Assembly: GCA_020635995.1 (NCBI GenBank)
Contig: JACJYS010000001.1
Location: 682,001-746,000, forward strand
Direction: 5' to 3'
Origin: Chitinophagales bacterium
GTDB taxonomy: Bacteria; Bacteroidota; Bacteroidia; Chitinophagales; UBA8649
DNA: 64,000 bases
Part shown: positions 16,429 to 25,346 of the stretch, one piece after another
Numbering within the stretch: the stretch's first letter is position 1
Layout: the number at the start of each line of letters is the position of its first letter
Notes under the pieces: generated by a model
Told to the model about the DNA's origin: nothing
Seen by the model: the letters and a program-made list of their open reading frames with translations, nothing else
Database searches by the model: none
Made by a program: the position numbers and the translations under genes

Positions 16429-16467
16429 AAAAAATCCTTATATAATTCTCATTTTTATATAAAGTCT

Positions 16468-16558
16468 AAAAAATAATTTCACATTCCATAGTGTCCCCCA
16501 CCTGAAAAGGAGGGGGAAAGGGGGTGGTTTTTTATAAATATATGTGAAATTATTTTTT
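16468..16558. repeat. MITE-like element with 16-bp perfect terminal inverted repeats
   Basis: AAAAAATAATTTCACA (16468-16483) is exactly complementary to 16543-16558. Inside is a second, GC-rich imperfect hairpin (CCCCCACCT pairing with AGGAGGGGG) plus AAAGGGGGTGG. It lies between convergent genes (PAP2 and hflX) and could also stop transcription from both sides. The GC-rich core is unlike the flanking DNA. Confidence 0.65.
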
Positions 16559-16580
16559 GGAAGCAATATTAAAAGTAAAA

Positions 16581-17801
16581 TTACTCCTCACTCCCGTCAT
16601 AATAATTAATATAGCTTGCTTTGTAAGGGTAGCGTTGTAGGTACAGTTCCTTTATGTGCTTAAATAACTCGTCTTTAAGTTCATCTATGTTTTCTCCTGT
16701 TTCGGCAGCTATAAAAACAGCATGATTGTTAGATTTTGCCATCCAAGTATCCTTAAATTCTTTCAGTATTTTTTCTTCTTCTTTTTTTGGCAAATGTTTG
16801 TCAAAATGTCTTTCTCTAAACAAATCTATTTTGTTAAACACTAAAAAAGTAAGTTTATCTGATGCTCCAAGTTCTTGAAGTGTTTCGTTTACCACATTGA
16901 GTTGGTCTTCAAAATTTGGATGAGCTACATCTACTACGTGGAGCAAAATATCGCTTTCAATAGCTTCATCTAAGGTGCTTTTAAAACTTTCTACTAAATG
17001 ATGAGGCAATTTTCTAATAAAACCCACCGTGTCAGAAAGCAGAAAAGGTACATGGTTAAGCACTACTTTCCTTACAGTAGTATCTAAAGTGGCAAAAAGT
17101 TTATTTTCGGCAAAAACATCTTCTTTACTTAGCTGTTTCATTAAAGTAGATTTCCCCACATTGGTATATCCCACTAAAGAAACCCGTATCATTCCCTCTC
17201 GGTTTTTACGCTGAGTTCGGTTTTGTTTGTCTATAGTTTCAAGTTTTTCTTTAAGTTTAGATATTTTATCTTGAGCTATACGTCTATCTGTTTCTATCTC
17301 TTTTTCTCCGGCACCTTTCATTCCTATTCCCCCTTTCACACGGTCAAGATGCTGCCACATACCTCTAAGTCGGGGTAGTAAATATTGCATTTGAGCCAGC
17401 TCTACCTGCGTTTTGGCTTGTACAGTTTGAGCTCTTTGAGCAAAAATATCTAAAATGAGCATACTTCTATCCAGTACTTTGCATTTTAGCTCTTTTTCTA
17501 TATTTCTTTGCTGAGAAGGGGAAATTTCATCGTCAAAAATGACAATATCTATATCATAAGCCTTTACAAAGTCATTAATTTCTTGCAGTTTTCCGCTACC
17601 CACATAATATCTTTTATCCGGACGGTCTAATTTTTGCCAAAATTTTTCTTCTGTAACAGCTCCCGCAGTTTGAGCTAAAAACTCTAATTCATCTAAGTAT
17701 TCTTTAAGTTGTTCTTCTGTTTGTTCTCTTGTTACTAAGCCTACAAGCACCGCTTTTTCCACATATTCTTCTTCAGTTATGTGCAATTTTTCTTTTGCCA
17801 T
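16581..17801 (-). CDS. hflX: Ribosome-associated GTPase HflX
   Basis: 406 residues. HflX splits stalled or stressed 70S ribosomes. The N-terminal domain (residues about 10-190) with the coiled helix RRIAQDKISKLKEKLETIDKQ is followed by the G domain: G1 GYTNVGKSTL near residue 210, G3 DTVGFIRKLP near 257, G4 NKID near 320. The GKGAGEKEIETDRR-type linker (GMKGAGEKEIETDRR) is the family signature. The gene is divergent from the CBS-domain gene at 17885, sharing an 83-base promoter region. Confidence 0.97.
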   Translation of the reverse strand: MAKEKLHITEEEYVEKAVLVGLVTREQTEEQLKEYLDELEFLAQTAGAVTEEKFWQKLDRPDKRYYVGSGKLQEINDFVKAYDIDIVIFDDEISPSQQRNIEKELKCKVLDRSMLILDIFAQRAQTVQAKTQVELAQMQYLLPRLRGMWQHLDRVKGGIGMKGAGEKEIETDRRIAQDKISKLKEKLETIDKQNRTQRKNREGMIRVSLVGYTNVGKSTLMKQLSKEDVFAENKLFATLDTTVRKVVLNHVPFLLSDTVGFIRKLPHHLVESFKSTLDEAIESDILLHVVDVAHPNFEDQLNVVNETLQELGASDKLTFLVFNKIDLFRERHFDKHLPKKEEEKILKEFKDTWMAKSNNHAVFIAAETGENIDELKDELFKHIKELYLQRYPYKASYINYYDGSEE

Positions 17802-17884
17802 TCAATAATATTTGTATAATTGAGTACAAAGTAAGATATTTAGCACAAAATTTAGTAATTTTACACCGTAAACTTAAAAAAGAC

Positions 17885-18280
17885 ATGAACAGAAACACGC
17901 CTATTTCGTACGTAATGACAAAAAACATAGTTGTTGCAGATTTGCATACAAAGTTTGATAATATACTTACTTTGTTTTTAGATTATGGCATTTATCATTT
18001 GCCTGTTACTTATGATGATAAGTTAATAGGAATATTAAGTATGACAGATGCTTTAAAATTTTATAGAAGTGGGGCATCGGCAGATGATTTTAATATTGAA
18101 GAAATAATGACCCGAAATCCAAAATCTTTAAACCCTGATGATACTTTAGGAGATGCCGTAGATATTCTTTCTGAAGCTAAATTTAGAAGTTTGCCGGTAG
18201 TAGATGATGAGGGCAAAATAGTAGGTATTGTATCTAATAAAGATATGGTGCGTATTTTAGATAAAGTATTGGAAGATTAA
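17885..18280 (+). CDS. Stand-alone CBS-domain pair protein
   Basis: 131 residues from the ATG at 17885; an upstream extension of the frame to 17729 overlaps hflX and is not protein-like. Two CBS motifs: residues about 8-62 (ISYVMTKNIVVADL...HLPVTYDDKLIGILSMTDALK) and about 72-127 (IEEIMTRNPKSLNPDDTLGDA...SLPVVDDEGKIVGIVSNKD). Such proteins bind adenine nucleotides and act as energy or metabolite sensors; the partner is unknown. A strong terminator follows at 18304. Confidence 0.88.
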   Translation: MNRNTPISYVMTKNIVVADLHTKFDNILTLFLDYGIYHLPVTYDDKLIGILSMTDALKFYRSGASADDFNIEEIMTRNPKSLNPDDTLGDAVDILSEAKFRSLPVVDDEGKIVGIVSNKDMVRILDKVLED

Positions 18281-18303
18281 AATTTACAATAAATTAATAA
18301 TGG

Positions 18304-18329
18304 AAATGCCCACAGTTTTGTGGGCATTT
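18304..18329. terminator. Bidirectional terminator between the CBS gene and rsgA
   Basis: The 11-bp stem AAATGCCCACA (18304-18314) pairs with 18319-18329 around GTTT and is followed by TTTGTTTTTAA on the plus strand. It serves convergent transcripts. Confidence 0.85.
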
Positions 18330-18335
18330 TTGTTT

Positions 18336-19265
18336 TTAATATTCTTTTTCTTCGTTAATATCGTTTACCATATTTAGGTAGTTTTGATACCTAAATTCTG
18401 TTATTTTCCCTTCTTCTAAAGCTGCCAATACTGCACAGTCGGGTTCATTTATGTGCATGCAGTTGTTAAATTTACATTCCGGTAAAAGACTTGCCATTTC
18501 CGGGAAAAAATGACTAATGTCTTCTTCTTCAAAATCTACTAAGCCAAATTCTTTAATACCGGGTATATCAATAATATTTCCGCCAAATTTTAAAGGAAAC
18601 ATTTCGGCAAAAGTAGTGGTGTGTCGTCCTTTTTCATACTTTTTAGATACTTCGGCAGTACGCAAATCTAAATTATTGTCAATAGCATTGGCAAAAGTAG
18701 ATTTTCCTACGCCTGAATGTCCAGCCAACAATGTTGTTTTGCCTTTCATATTTTCAATAATTTCTTTAATACCTTCTCCTGTTTTAGAAGAAACTAAAAG
18801 GCACTCATAACCTATTTCGGTATAAGTTTCTATTAAATTATCTTGAACAATTTTATCTTTTTCTGTTAGTGCATCTTGTTTGTTAAAAACCAAAATGCTG
18901 GGAATTTGGTAAGCTTCGGCAGTTACTAAAAATCTATCAATAAAACCGGTAGAAGTTCTGGGTTTGCTAATGGTTATTAATAAAAAAGCTTGGTCAATAT
19001 TGGCGGCTAAAATATGATATTGCCCTTTTCTGCTGGGCGATTTTCTAATAATGTAGTTCTCTCTATCGGCTATTTCGCCTATCATCCAATCGCCATTTTC
19101 TAAAGTAAGTGTTACATTATCGCCCACTGCTACGGGGTTAGTACTTGATAAGCCTTCTAATCGCAAATTTCCTTTTAATCGGGCTTTTAAAAGCATGCCG
19201 TCTTCCGATATTAAATCGTACCACGCTCCTGTTGATTTAACTACTTTAGCTTGTAATTTTTTCAT
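18336..19265 (-). CDS. rsgA: Small ribosomal subunit biogenesis GTPase RsgA
   Basis: 309 residues. RsgA is the circularly permuted GTPase of 30S maturation. The N-terminal OB fold (GAWYDLISEDGMLLKARLKGNLR) precedes G4 FNKQD, G1 LAGHSGVGKSTF near residue 182 and G3 DIPGIKEF near 230. The C-terminal zinc motif is visible as CKFNNCMHINEPDC. The start overlaps the 3' end of the upstream GGGP synthase gene by 20 bases, which indicates translational coupling. Confidence 0.97.
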   Translation of the reverse strand: MKKLQAKVVKSTGAWYDLISEDGMLLKARLKGNLRLEGLSSTNPVAVGDNVTLTLENGDWMIGEIADRENYIIRKSPSRKGQYHILAANIDQAFLLITISKPRTSTGFIDRFLVTAEAYQIPSILVFNKQDALTEKDKIVQDNLIETYTEIGYECLLVSSKTGEGIKEIIENMKGKTTLLAGHSGVGKSTFANAIDNNLDLRTAEVSKKYEKGRHTTTFAEMFPLKFGGNIIDIPGIKEFGLVDFEEEDISHFFPEMASLLPECKFNNCMHINEPDCAVLAALEEGKITEFRYQNYLNMVNDINEEKEY

Positions 19266-20004
19266 TTACAACGGTTTGTATAGCATTAAATACATCAAAA
19301 ACCAAATTGGGATTGTTTTCTATGCTGGTTCCTACTACTATAATGTCTGCTCCGGCATTGCATATTACTTTGGCGGTTTCTATATCTCTTATACCGCCAC
19401 CTACTATTAGTGGCGTTTTGGTAGAGTCAGCCACTTTTTTTATCATTTCTGTAGAAACGGAATTTATTGCCCCACTTCCTGCCTCTAAGTAGGTACATTT
19501 TAGTCCCAACATTTCTGCTGCCATAGCAGTACATTGGGCTATTTCCGGCTTATCGTAGGGGATAGGAGTAGTGCCACTCATATATAAAGCCGAAGTTGAC
19601 TTGCCACTATCTATAAGCATATATGCTGTAGAAATAATTTCTAAATTAGACTGAGCCAAAATAGGAGCAGCCTCTACATGCTTGCCTATTAAAAGTTCAG
19701 GATTTCGCCCAGAAACCAATGAAAGCAATAAAATGGCATCGGCATTTGTATTTACTTGTAGTGTGCTACCCGGAAAAAGAATAACGGGAACACGGGTTTC
19801 GTTTTTAAGTTTTTTAATGGTTTTATCTAAATTATTGGTGGTTATTAAACTACCTCCTACAAAAAAATAATCTATAAAACCACTATTTGCAGCATCAATT
19901 ATTTTATTAAAATATGGAGTGGTAACTTTATCGGGGTCAACCAATACAGCCAGCGATTTTGTGTTTTGTTTTTTCTTTTTAAGCCAATTTTGATAAAAAC
20001 TCAT
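19246..20004 (-). CDS. Geranylgeranylglyceryl phosphate synthase family protein (group II GGGPS)
   Basis: 252 residues forming a TIM barrel. VLVDPDKVT near residue 20 is the Mg/G1P-binding start of the family, FFVGGSLITTNN and FPGSTLQVNTNADAILLLSLVSGRNP follow, and YLEAGSGA, VGGGIRD and GADIIVVGTSIE are the phosphate-binding loops. The family makes the ether bond between glycerol-1-phosphate and a prenyl diphosphate. It is best known for archaeal lipids, but group II enzymes are widespread in Bacteroidota. The in vivo product here is unknown. It overlaps rsgA by 20 bases. Confidence 0.93.
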   Translation of the reverse strand: MSFYQNWLKKKKQNTKSLAVLVDPDKVTTPYFNKIIDAANSGFIDYFFVGGSLITTNNLDKTIKKLKNETRVPVILFPGSTLQVNTNADAILLLSLVSGRNPELLIGKHVEAAPILAQSNLEIISTAYMLIDSGKSTSALYMSGTTPIPYDKPEIAQCTAMAAEMLGLKCTYLEAGSGAINSVSTEMIKKVADSTKTPLIVGGGIRDIETAKVICNAGADIIVVGTSIENNPNLVFDVFNAIQTVVNEKITS

Positions 20005-20144
20005 TAGACAAAGATAAGTATTTTGAGTTGTATAAAAATAGAAGAGATTTACCTTCCTTTTTTAAAACGCAAATACACTGCGTTTTGCATAATTAAATTT
20101 GCTCTAAAAATCTAATTGTCTAACCATCTAAAAGTCTAAAAAAA

Positions 20145-20480
20145 ATGCATTATCAAGAAAAAGTAGATGAAATATTTAAAGGAATGCACCGGCATAGAAC
20201 TTTACGCACGCTGTTTGATTGTTTGAGTAGCGAGTGGGAGAGTACCACATTTGAGCAAAAGGAAAAACTACTTACAAAACTACTGGAGGTAGATGAAACC
20301 TTAGTGTATTTTATAGAAGGATACAATTATTTTTATACAAAAGAGTTGGCAAACAAGGCGTATGTAGTAGAAGCCCTGCCTAAGAGTATTCGTTTATTAT
20401 ACTTAAATGTAAAAGACGAAAAACTGAAAGCCCAATTGCTTAAAATTTATTGTAATTTTGAAGAGAAGGAAGAACATTAA
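20145..20480 (+). CDS. Conserved hypothetical protein, 111 residues
   Basis: Not recognised. A soluble, mostly helical, mildly charged protein (MHYQEKVDEIFKGMHRHRTL...) with two or three predicted helices, no signal peptide and no membrane segment. ATG start with no obvious Shine-Dalgarno. It is upstream of the DUF1801-radA pair on the same strand, but a 70-base gap containing a GC-rich palindrome separates them. Confidence 0.6.
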   Translation: MHYQEKVDEIFKGMHRHRTLRTLFDCLSSEWESTTFEQKEKLLTKLLEVDETLVYFIEGYNYFYTKELANKAYVVEALPKSIRLLYLNVKDEKLKAQLLKIYCNFEEKEEH

Positions 20481-20501
20481 TTTCATTTTGTCTTTCCAAT
20501 T

Positions 20502-20513
20502 CGCCAGCTGGCG
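20502..20513. repeat. GC-rich palindrome CGCCAGCTGGCG
   Basis: A 12-bp perfect palindrome between the hypothetical gene and the DUF1801 gene, in a TTCGCCAGCTGGCGGGAT context. Its base composition is quite unlike the AT-rich surroundings, as for a small REP-like insertion. Confidence 0.55.
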
Positions 20514-20550
20514 GGATGAAACTATCTTTTAGTAAAATAAAACAAAAACC

Positions 20551-20961
20551 ATGGCAGAACTAAAAACAAAACAAACTGATGCTTCGGTAGAAGCGTTTTT
20601 AAACAAAGTAGAAAGCGAGCAAAAAAAAGCAGATGCGTTTTTTCTATTAGATTTGTTTACGGAAATCACTAAAGAAGAACCTAAAATGTGGGGCGGTAGC
20701 ATTATTGGTTTTGGCACTATGCCTTTAAAATATGCTTCGGGAAGAGAAATTGACTGGCCTATTATTGCTTTTTCGCCCCGAAAACAAAATTTCTCTATTT
20801 ATTTAACCTGCGATATAAGCCAATACCAAAAAACACTTTCTAAACTGGGCAAATACAAAACGGGAAAAGGCTGTTTGTATATAAATAAACTTAGCGATAT
20901 TGATATGTCTGTTTTTGAAAATTTAATTAAAGAATCTATAAAAAACGAAACCAAACACTAA
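20551..20961 (+). CDS. DUF1801 domain protein
   Basis: 136 residues matching DUF1801 (YdhG-like fold, related to frataxin-like iron chaperones): TDASVEAFLNKVESEQKKADAF near the N-terminus, PKMWGGSIIGFGTM, and the FSPRKQNFSIYL block, followed by KGCLYINKLSDIDM. Biochemical function is not established. Its stop overlaps the radA start (TAATG), so translation is coupled. Confidence 0.85.
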   Translation: MAELKTKQTDASVEAFLNKVESEQKKADAFFLLDLFTEITKEEPKMWGGSIIGFGTMPLKYASGREIDWPIIAFSPRKQNFSIYLTCDISQYQKTLSKLGKYKTGKGCLYINKLSDIDMSVFENLIKESIKNETKH

Positions 20962-22340
20962 TGGCTAAATTAAAAACAACCTTTGCGTGCCAAAGTTGCG
21001 GTACTACTTATGCCAAATGGCAAGGAAAATGCAATGCTTGTGGCGAGTGGAACACCATAGTAGAAGAGGTATTGGAAAAACCCAATAAAAATGAAATAGC
21101 CAACTGGCGAGAAACCGACAAACAAATTGCCATAAAACCCAAGAAACTTAAAGATGTAGAAATAACAGAAACCTACAAAATAGATACGGGCGATAGTGAA
21201 TTGAACAGAGTATTGGGCAATGGCATAACACCGGGTAGTATAGTGCTTATGGGTGGCGAGCCGGGCATAGGTAAATCTACTTTGCTTTTGCAAATGGCAC
21301 TAAAACTACGCAACTGGATGATTTTATACATAAGTGGCGAAGAAAGCGAAAAACAAATACAGCAGCGTGCTCTGCGTATAGGCAATCAAAATGAAGATTT
21401 ATACATTCTTACAGAAACCAATACACACAAAATTTTCCATTATATAAAAGAGCTAAAACCCGATATTGTTATTGTAGATTCTATACAAACAGTGCATTCT
21501 AAAAGTATAGAATCGCCACCGGGTAGTGTTTCTCAAATACGGGAATGTGCCAGTGAATTTCAACGTTTTGCGAAAGAAAGTAGCACGCCTGTTTTTTTGG
21601 TAGGTCATATCACTAAAGACGGCAACATTGCAGGTCCTAAAATATTGGAACACATAGTAGATACTGTTTTGCAGTTTGAAGGCGATAGAAATCATGTTTA
21701 CCGCATATTGCGAACCATAAAAAACCGTTTTGGCTCTACGGCAGAGCTTGGCTTGTACGAAATGCAAGGCTCGGGATTGCGTATAGTAGATAATCCTTCG
21801 GAAATACTAATAACCCAAAAAGACGATAATTTGGGAGGCGTAGCCATAGCCGCCACTATGGAGGGCTTGCGACCTATGCTTATAGAAGTACAAGCATTAG
21901 TAAGCACCGCTTTTTATGGTACGCCACAGCGTAGCACTACGGGTTTTGATATTAGGCGGTTAAACATGCTGCTTGCTGTACTTGAAAAACGTTTGGGCAT
22001 GAATATAGGCTCAAAAGATGTGTTTTTAAACTTAGCAGGAGGCATAAGAGTAGATGACCCGGCAATAGATTTAGCTATAGTGGCTGCACTTATGAGTTCT
22101 TATAACGATGTGGCTATACCTATGAAAACAGCCTTTGCGGGCGAAGTAGGTTTGAGTGGAGAAGTGCGAGCCGTAAATAGAGTAGAACAGCGTATTAGCG
22201 AAGCCGAAAAACTGGGTTTTGATACTATTTATGTTTCTAAATACAATTTTGGCAAAGGAAAAGCCATGCCTACATTTAAAAAGATACAAGTAAAACCCAT
22301 AGCTAAAGTTTATGAGCTGGTAAAAGGGTTAGATTTGTAA
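20961..22340 (+). CDS. radA: DNA repair protein RadA
   Basis: 459 residues, full length. RadA is the RecA-like helicase for branch migration in recombinational repair. A four-cysteine zinc finger (CQSCGTTYAKWQGKCNACG, residues about 10-28) is followed by Walker A GGEPGIGKST near 97, the RadA-specific KNRFGS motif near residue 255, and the C-terminal Lon-like domain ending VYELVKGLDL. The ATG shares a base with the stop of the upstream DUF1801 gene. Confidence 0.97.
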   Translation: MAKLKTTFACQSCGTTYAKWQGKCNACGEWNTIVEEVLEKPNKNEIANWRETDKQIAIKPKKLKDVEITETYKIDTGDSELNRVLGNGITPGSIVLMGGEPGIGKSTLLLQMALKLRNWMILYISGEESEKQIQQRALRIGNQNEDLYILTETNTHKIFHYIKELKPDIVIVDSIQTVHSKSIESPPGSVSQIRECASEFQRFAKESSTPVFLVGHITKDGNIAGPKILEHIVDTVLQFEGDRNHVYRILRTIKNRFGSTAELGLYEMQGSGLRIVDNPSEILITQKDDNLGGVAIAATMEGLRPMLIEVQALVSTAFYGTPQRSTTGFDIRRLNMLLAVLEKRLGMNIGSKDVFLNLAGGIRVDDPAIDLAIVAALMSSYNDVAIPMKTAFAGEVGLSGEVRAVNRVEQRISEAEKLGFDTIYVSKYNFGKGKAMPTFKKIQVKPIAKVYELVKGLDL

Positions 22341-22843
22341 TTTTTTTATAGATGTAAGAGATAAGACATAAGATGAAAGACTTTTTCACAAGCTGACAGG
22401 TTCTTGAATGGTTAACATAAATTATACCACTCCTAATCGGGATAATATAGAAACGTCTTGCTGATGTAGCGGAGCGGAAGAAGCATCTCTTTATTTCATT
22501 GAGATTGCCACAAAAATTATTCCTTCGTCATAATTTTCTCGCAAGGACGTATGAGTATTGTATTGCCCTTGTTTGCGAACGAAGCGAAGCAATCTACCTC
22601 TGCACGTCATGCTGACGATAGGAAGCATCTCACTTTTTAGGCTAACAAGATTGACATATCATGGCGGAAAGTTTGAAACATGAAAAATTATTCGTCATGC
22701 AACACCCATTCAAAACATGGGATTGCAGAATAAATCTGCAAATGACGTTAAACGAGTTGTTTTGCTGCTTTAAGAAACTGCATAAAAACAAAAGAGCCTT
22801 TCTCTTTTGAGAAAGGCTCTTAAATGTTTTCTAAAAAATATTT
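22341..22843. other. 503-base intergenic region of decayed repeats
   Basis: No gene. Contains two related GAAGCATCTC blocks (around 22480-22493 and 22621-22631) each followed by AAGATTG- or GAGATTG-type sequence, a CGTCATGCTGACG palindrome-like stretch near 22606-22618, a small TGCAGA-ATAAA-TCTGCA hairpin (22724-22740) and the terminator at 22792-22821. The composition resembles short dispersed intergenic repeats of Bacteroidota. Confidence 0.5.
22792..22821 (-). terminator. Intrinsic terminator of the T9SS type A gene
   Basis: The 13-bp perfect stem AAGAGCCTTTCTC (22792-22804) with 22809-22821 around TTTT. On the minus strand it is followed by TGTTTTTATG, just after the stop of the gene at 22844. 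Confidence 0.85.
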
Positions 22844-25162
22844 TTAGTGTTTAACTACAAATTTTTGCGTTTTAACACCTTTTTCTGTTTCAATTTTTAA
22901 GATGTAAACACCTTCATTGAAATTAGAAGTATTGAAACTTGTATTTACACTATTTGCATTAAAGTTTTGAGTAGCAACTTTATTTCCTGTAACCGTGTAA
23001 ACTGTAATATCAATATTTTGAGTATTATCTAATTCAAAATTAACAGTTAAGTTGTTATTTGCCGGATTAGGGAAAATTTCTAAACCAGCTAAGTTTACTC
23101 CATTTATTGAAGAAATAACTACGCTTGTAGAATCTTGAGCTTGGCTAGAACCTGAAATTACAGTTGCGTTAATATTGTAAGTGTTTGAACCAGCATAAGT
23201 ATGAGATGCAGTATTTTGACCTGTTACTTCTTCTATTGTTCCATCGCCCCAGTTGATAATAACTCTAGCACATGCAGGAGTGTATTGAAGGTTGTTAGTA
23301 ACATCCGTTCCTAAATTATAAGTTACTGTAGTTCCACTTGTTGTTGGATCGTTTAAGGTAATATTTGCAACTGGTAAGTCTGTAAAATCTAAAGAAACAT
23401 GTGCAGTATCTGCACCTACAATATTTTCAGCAATTAAAGAGATATCATAAGTTCCAAAAGCTCCATATTGATGAGAAGCTGTTGACATACCTGTTACCGT
23501 TTCAACAGTTCCGTCACCCCAATTTAACGTTAAGCTAGAAGGATTACCTGTAGCACTAAAAGAAACAGTAACTGTGCTATCACAGTAATTAACACCCGGC
23601 TCATCTACACTACTTGCTAATAAAGAAACATTAGCAGCAGGTTGTTCTAATAATGCTAATTCAAAGTTATCTATAATTAAAAATCCTTGAGCAGTTTTTT
23701 CAAAATTTACTAAATAATCATCAGCAGTATTACTTATAGTAGCTGAAAAAGTAAATTTAGAAAAAGCTGAATCGGCAGCAACTAAATTAATAGTACCTAA
23801 ACTATTATTATAAGTACCATCTGAATTAGTTAATTTAACATCTATTGCCCCTGTTGCACCAAATCCAGTTCTTGCCCAAATACTGAAAGAATATGAACTA
23901 CCACTTTGTAGAGTAATGTTTGGAGATTGTAAGAAATCATTTGTGGCACCAACGCTTAACTGGTTTCCATTAACTATAGAACCATAAACTTGGAAATCAC
24001 CGTCTTGAGCAGGCAAATTGCTATATGCTTGTCCTATAGCTAATGAATTGCCGTCATCATTATTGTCTAAGCATTTCCAGCCCCAATTGCTATGCTCAAA
24101 AATAAATTGTTGTGCTCCTAAATCAGCAATTTCAAAAGAAGAAGAGTAAGGCATTCCAACAGTAGCTTCATAAGACAATGTTGGAGCAAACAGTATTTCA
24201 TAACTTGCATCATCAACAGTAAATTCTTGATTATATGAAGATGAATCTAGTTGTACATAAAAATCTATTGTAGCATCAGTTGCCATTCCAGGAAATAAAG
24301 TGTCAATACCGAAAGCACTAAAAGTATGAGTATAAGTAGCCCCTGGTGCTAAAGGAGTAGATAAATAAACAGTATCTCCAAAAGCAACTCCAATAGAAGG
24401 AGAATTAACATCATCAACTAAGTAATAAGCTAAATATAAAGAATCGGTTGGTAATAATCCTGTATTTTTAACTTCCACAGAAGCTTCAAAACTAGTTCTA
24501 TCTGCAAAATCTAAAACTAAATAAGGAACGCTTAATAAAGGATTTTGTTGAGATACTGCATTAGTAACAGTTCCCACTACTTCTCCGTCATACTGCGGTG
24601 GTTGAGCTACTTTAATGTCATCTAACCATAATTGACTTTGATCTGCTGAAGTTAATCTAAAAGCTATATAAACTGTATCCCCAACAAAAGCGGCTAAATT
24701 AACAGAACGGGGATTCCAAGTTTCTAACTCTCCATTAACGGTTGTTAGTGTAACCAAAAAATCTGAAACATTATTTCCAGTGGTTGATATAAGGACTTCA
24801 TAATTTTCTGGAAATGTAGGTCCTTCAAAAGATCTTCCTAACCAAGATAAAGTTGTAGTTGCATTTGCAGTTGATAAATCAATTGCGGGAGTAATTAACC
24901 AATCATCAACTTGGCATGAAGGAACTGTCCAAGATTGAGCAGCAGCATGATTGCCTTGTGCGTCTCCAGCCGCGTCTGAAACAATCCATGACTCATTTGT
25001 AAAAATAGTAGGCGAATTAACGTTACAAGTATCTTCATTTAAAACAGTAAATCCTGCTGGTTCTTGTCCTACTGTACCTGAACTAAAATCTTCAAAGAAA
25101 AATGTCTGGGCATTCAGAGTAAATCCTGCTAATGCCAGCATAAATAAAGTAATTTTTTTCAT
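22844..25162 (-). CDS. Secreted PKD-domain protein with T9SS type A sorting signal
   Basis: About 773 residues from the ATG at 25162; the longer frame to 25210 would put a Lys-rich stretch in front of the signal peptide (MKKITLFMLALAGFTLNAQ). Next is a choice-of-anchor/cleaved-adhesin type jelly-roll (FFFEDFSSGTVGQEPAGF...DDWLITPAIDLS, residues about 20-180), a CARDB-like middle part, a second beta-sandwich, and two PKD-like domains near residues 520-690 with the pair LNWGDGTVETVTG and INWGDGTIEEVTG. The last 75 residues (LEIFPNPANNNLTVNFEL...GVYILKIETEKGVKTQKFVVKH) are a type A sorting domain for T9SS export and surface anchoring. The binding target is unknown. Confidence 0.9.
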   Translation of the reverse strand: MKKITLFMLALAGFTLNAQTFFFEDFSSGTVGQEPAGFTVLNEDTCNVNSPTIFTNESWIVSDAAGDAQGNHAAAQSWTVPSCQVDDWLITPAIDLSTANATTTLSWLGRSFEGPTFPENYEVLISTTGNNVSDFLVTLTTVNGELETWNPRSVNLAAFVGDTVYIAFRLTSADQSQLWLDDIKVAQPPQYDGEVVGTVTNAVSQQNPLLSVPYLVLDFADRTSFEASVEVKNTGLLPTDSLYLAYYLVDDVNSPSIGVAFGDTVYLSTPLAPGATYTHTFSAFGIDTLFPGMATDATIDFYVQLDSSSYNQEFTVDDASYEILFAPTLSYEATVGMPYSSSFEIADLGAQQFIFEHSNWGWKCLDNNDDGNSLAIGQAYSNLPAQDGDFQVYGSIVNGNQLSVGATNDFLQSPNITLQSGSSYSFSIWARTGFGATGAIDVKLTNSDGTYNNSLGTINLVAADSAFSKFTFSATISNTADDYLVNFEKTAQGFLIIDNFELALLEQPAANVSLLASSVDEPGVNYCDSTVTVSFSATGNPSSLTLNWGDGTVETVTGMSTASHQYGAFGTYDISLIAENIVGADTAHVSLDFTDLPVANITLNDPTTSGTTVTYNLGTDVTNNLQYTPACARVIINWGDGTIEEVTGQNTASHTYAGSNTYNINATVISGSSQAQDSTSVVISSINGVNLAGLEIFPNPANNNLTVNFELDNTQNIDITVYTVTGNKVATQNFNANSVNTSFNTSNFNEGVYILKIETEKGVKTQKFVVKH

Positions 25163-25346
25163 CATATTTTTTTTTAATTTTTTAGAAATTTTTTTATTCT
25201 GAACTGTCAAATATAGAGTTTTTCATTTAAACTTAATAATTTATTTGCGTATTTGTAATGTTAATTTTTCTTTACGGTCTTTTGACACACTATTTATATT
25301 CCCTCTTTAAAGCACTCCGTTTTAATTGTGAACTAAAAAAATTATT

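Noticed and set aside
20970..21293. 107-residue minus frame inside radA
   Set aside because: Antisense to conserved radA coding sequence; no independent support.
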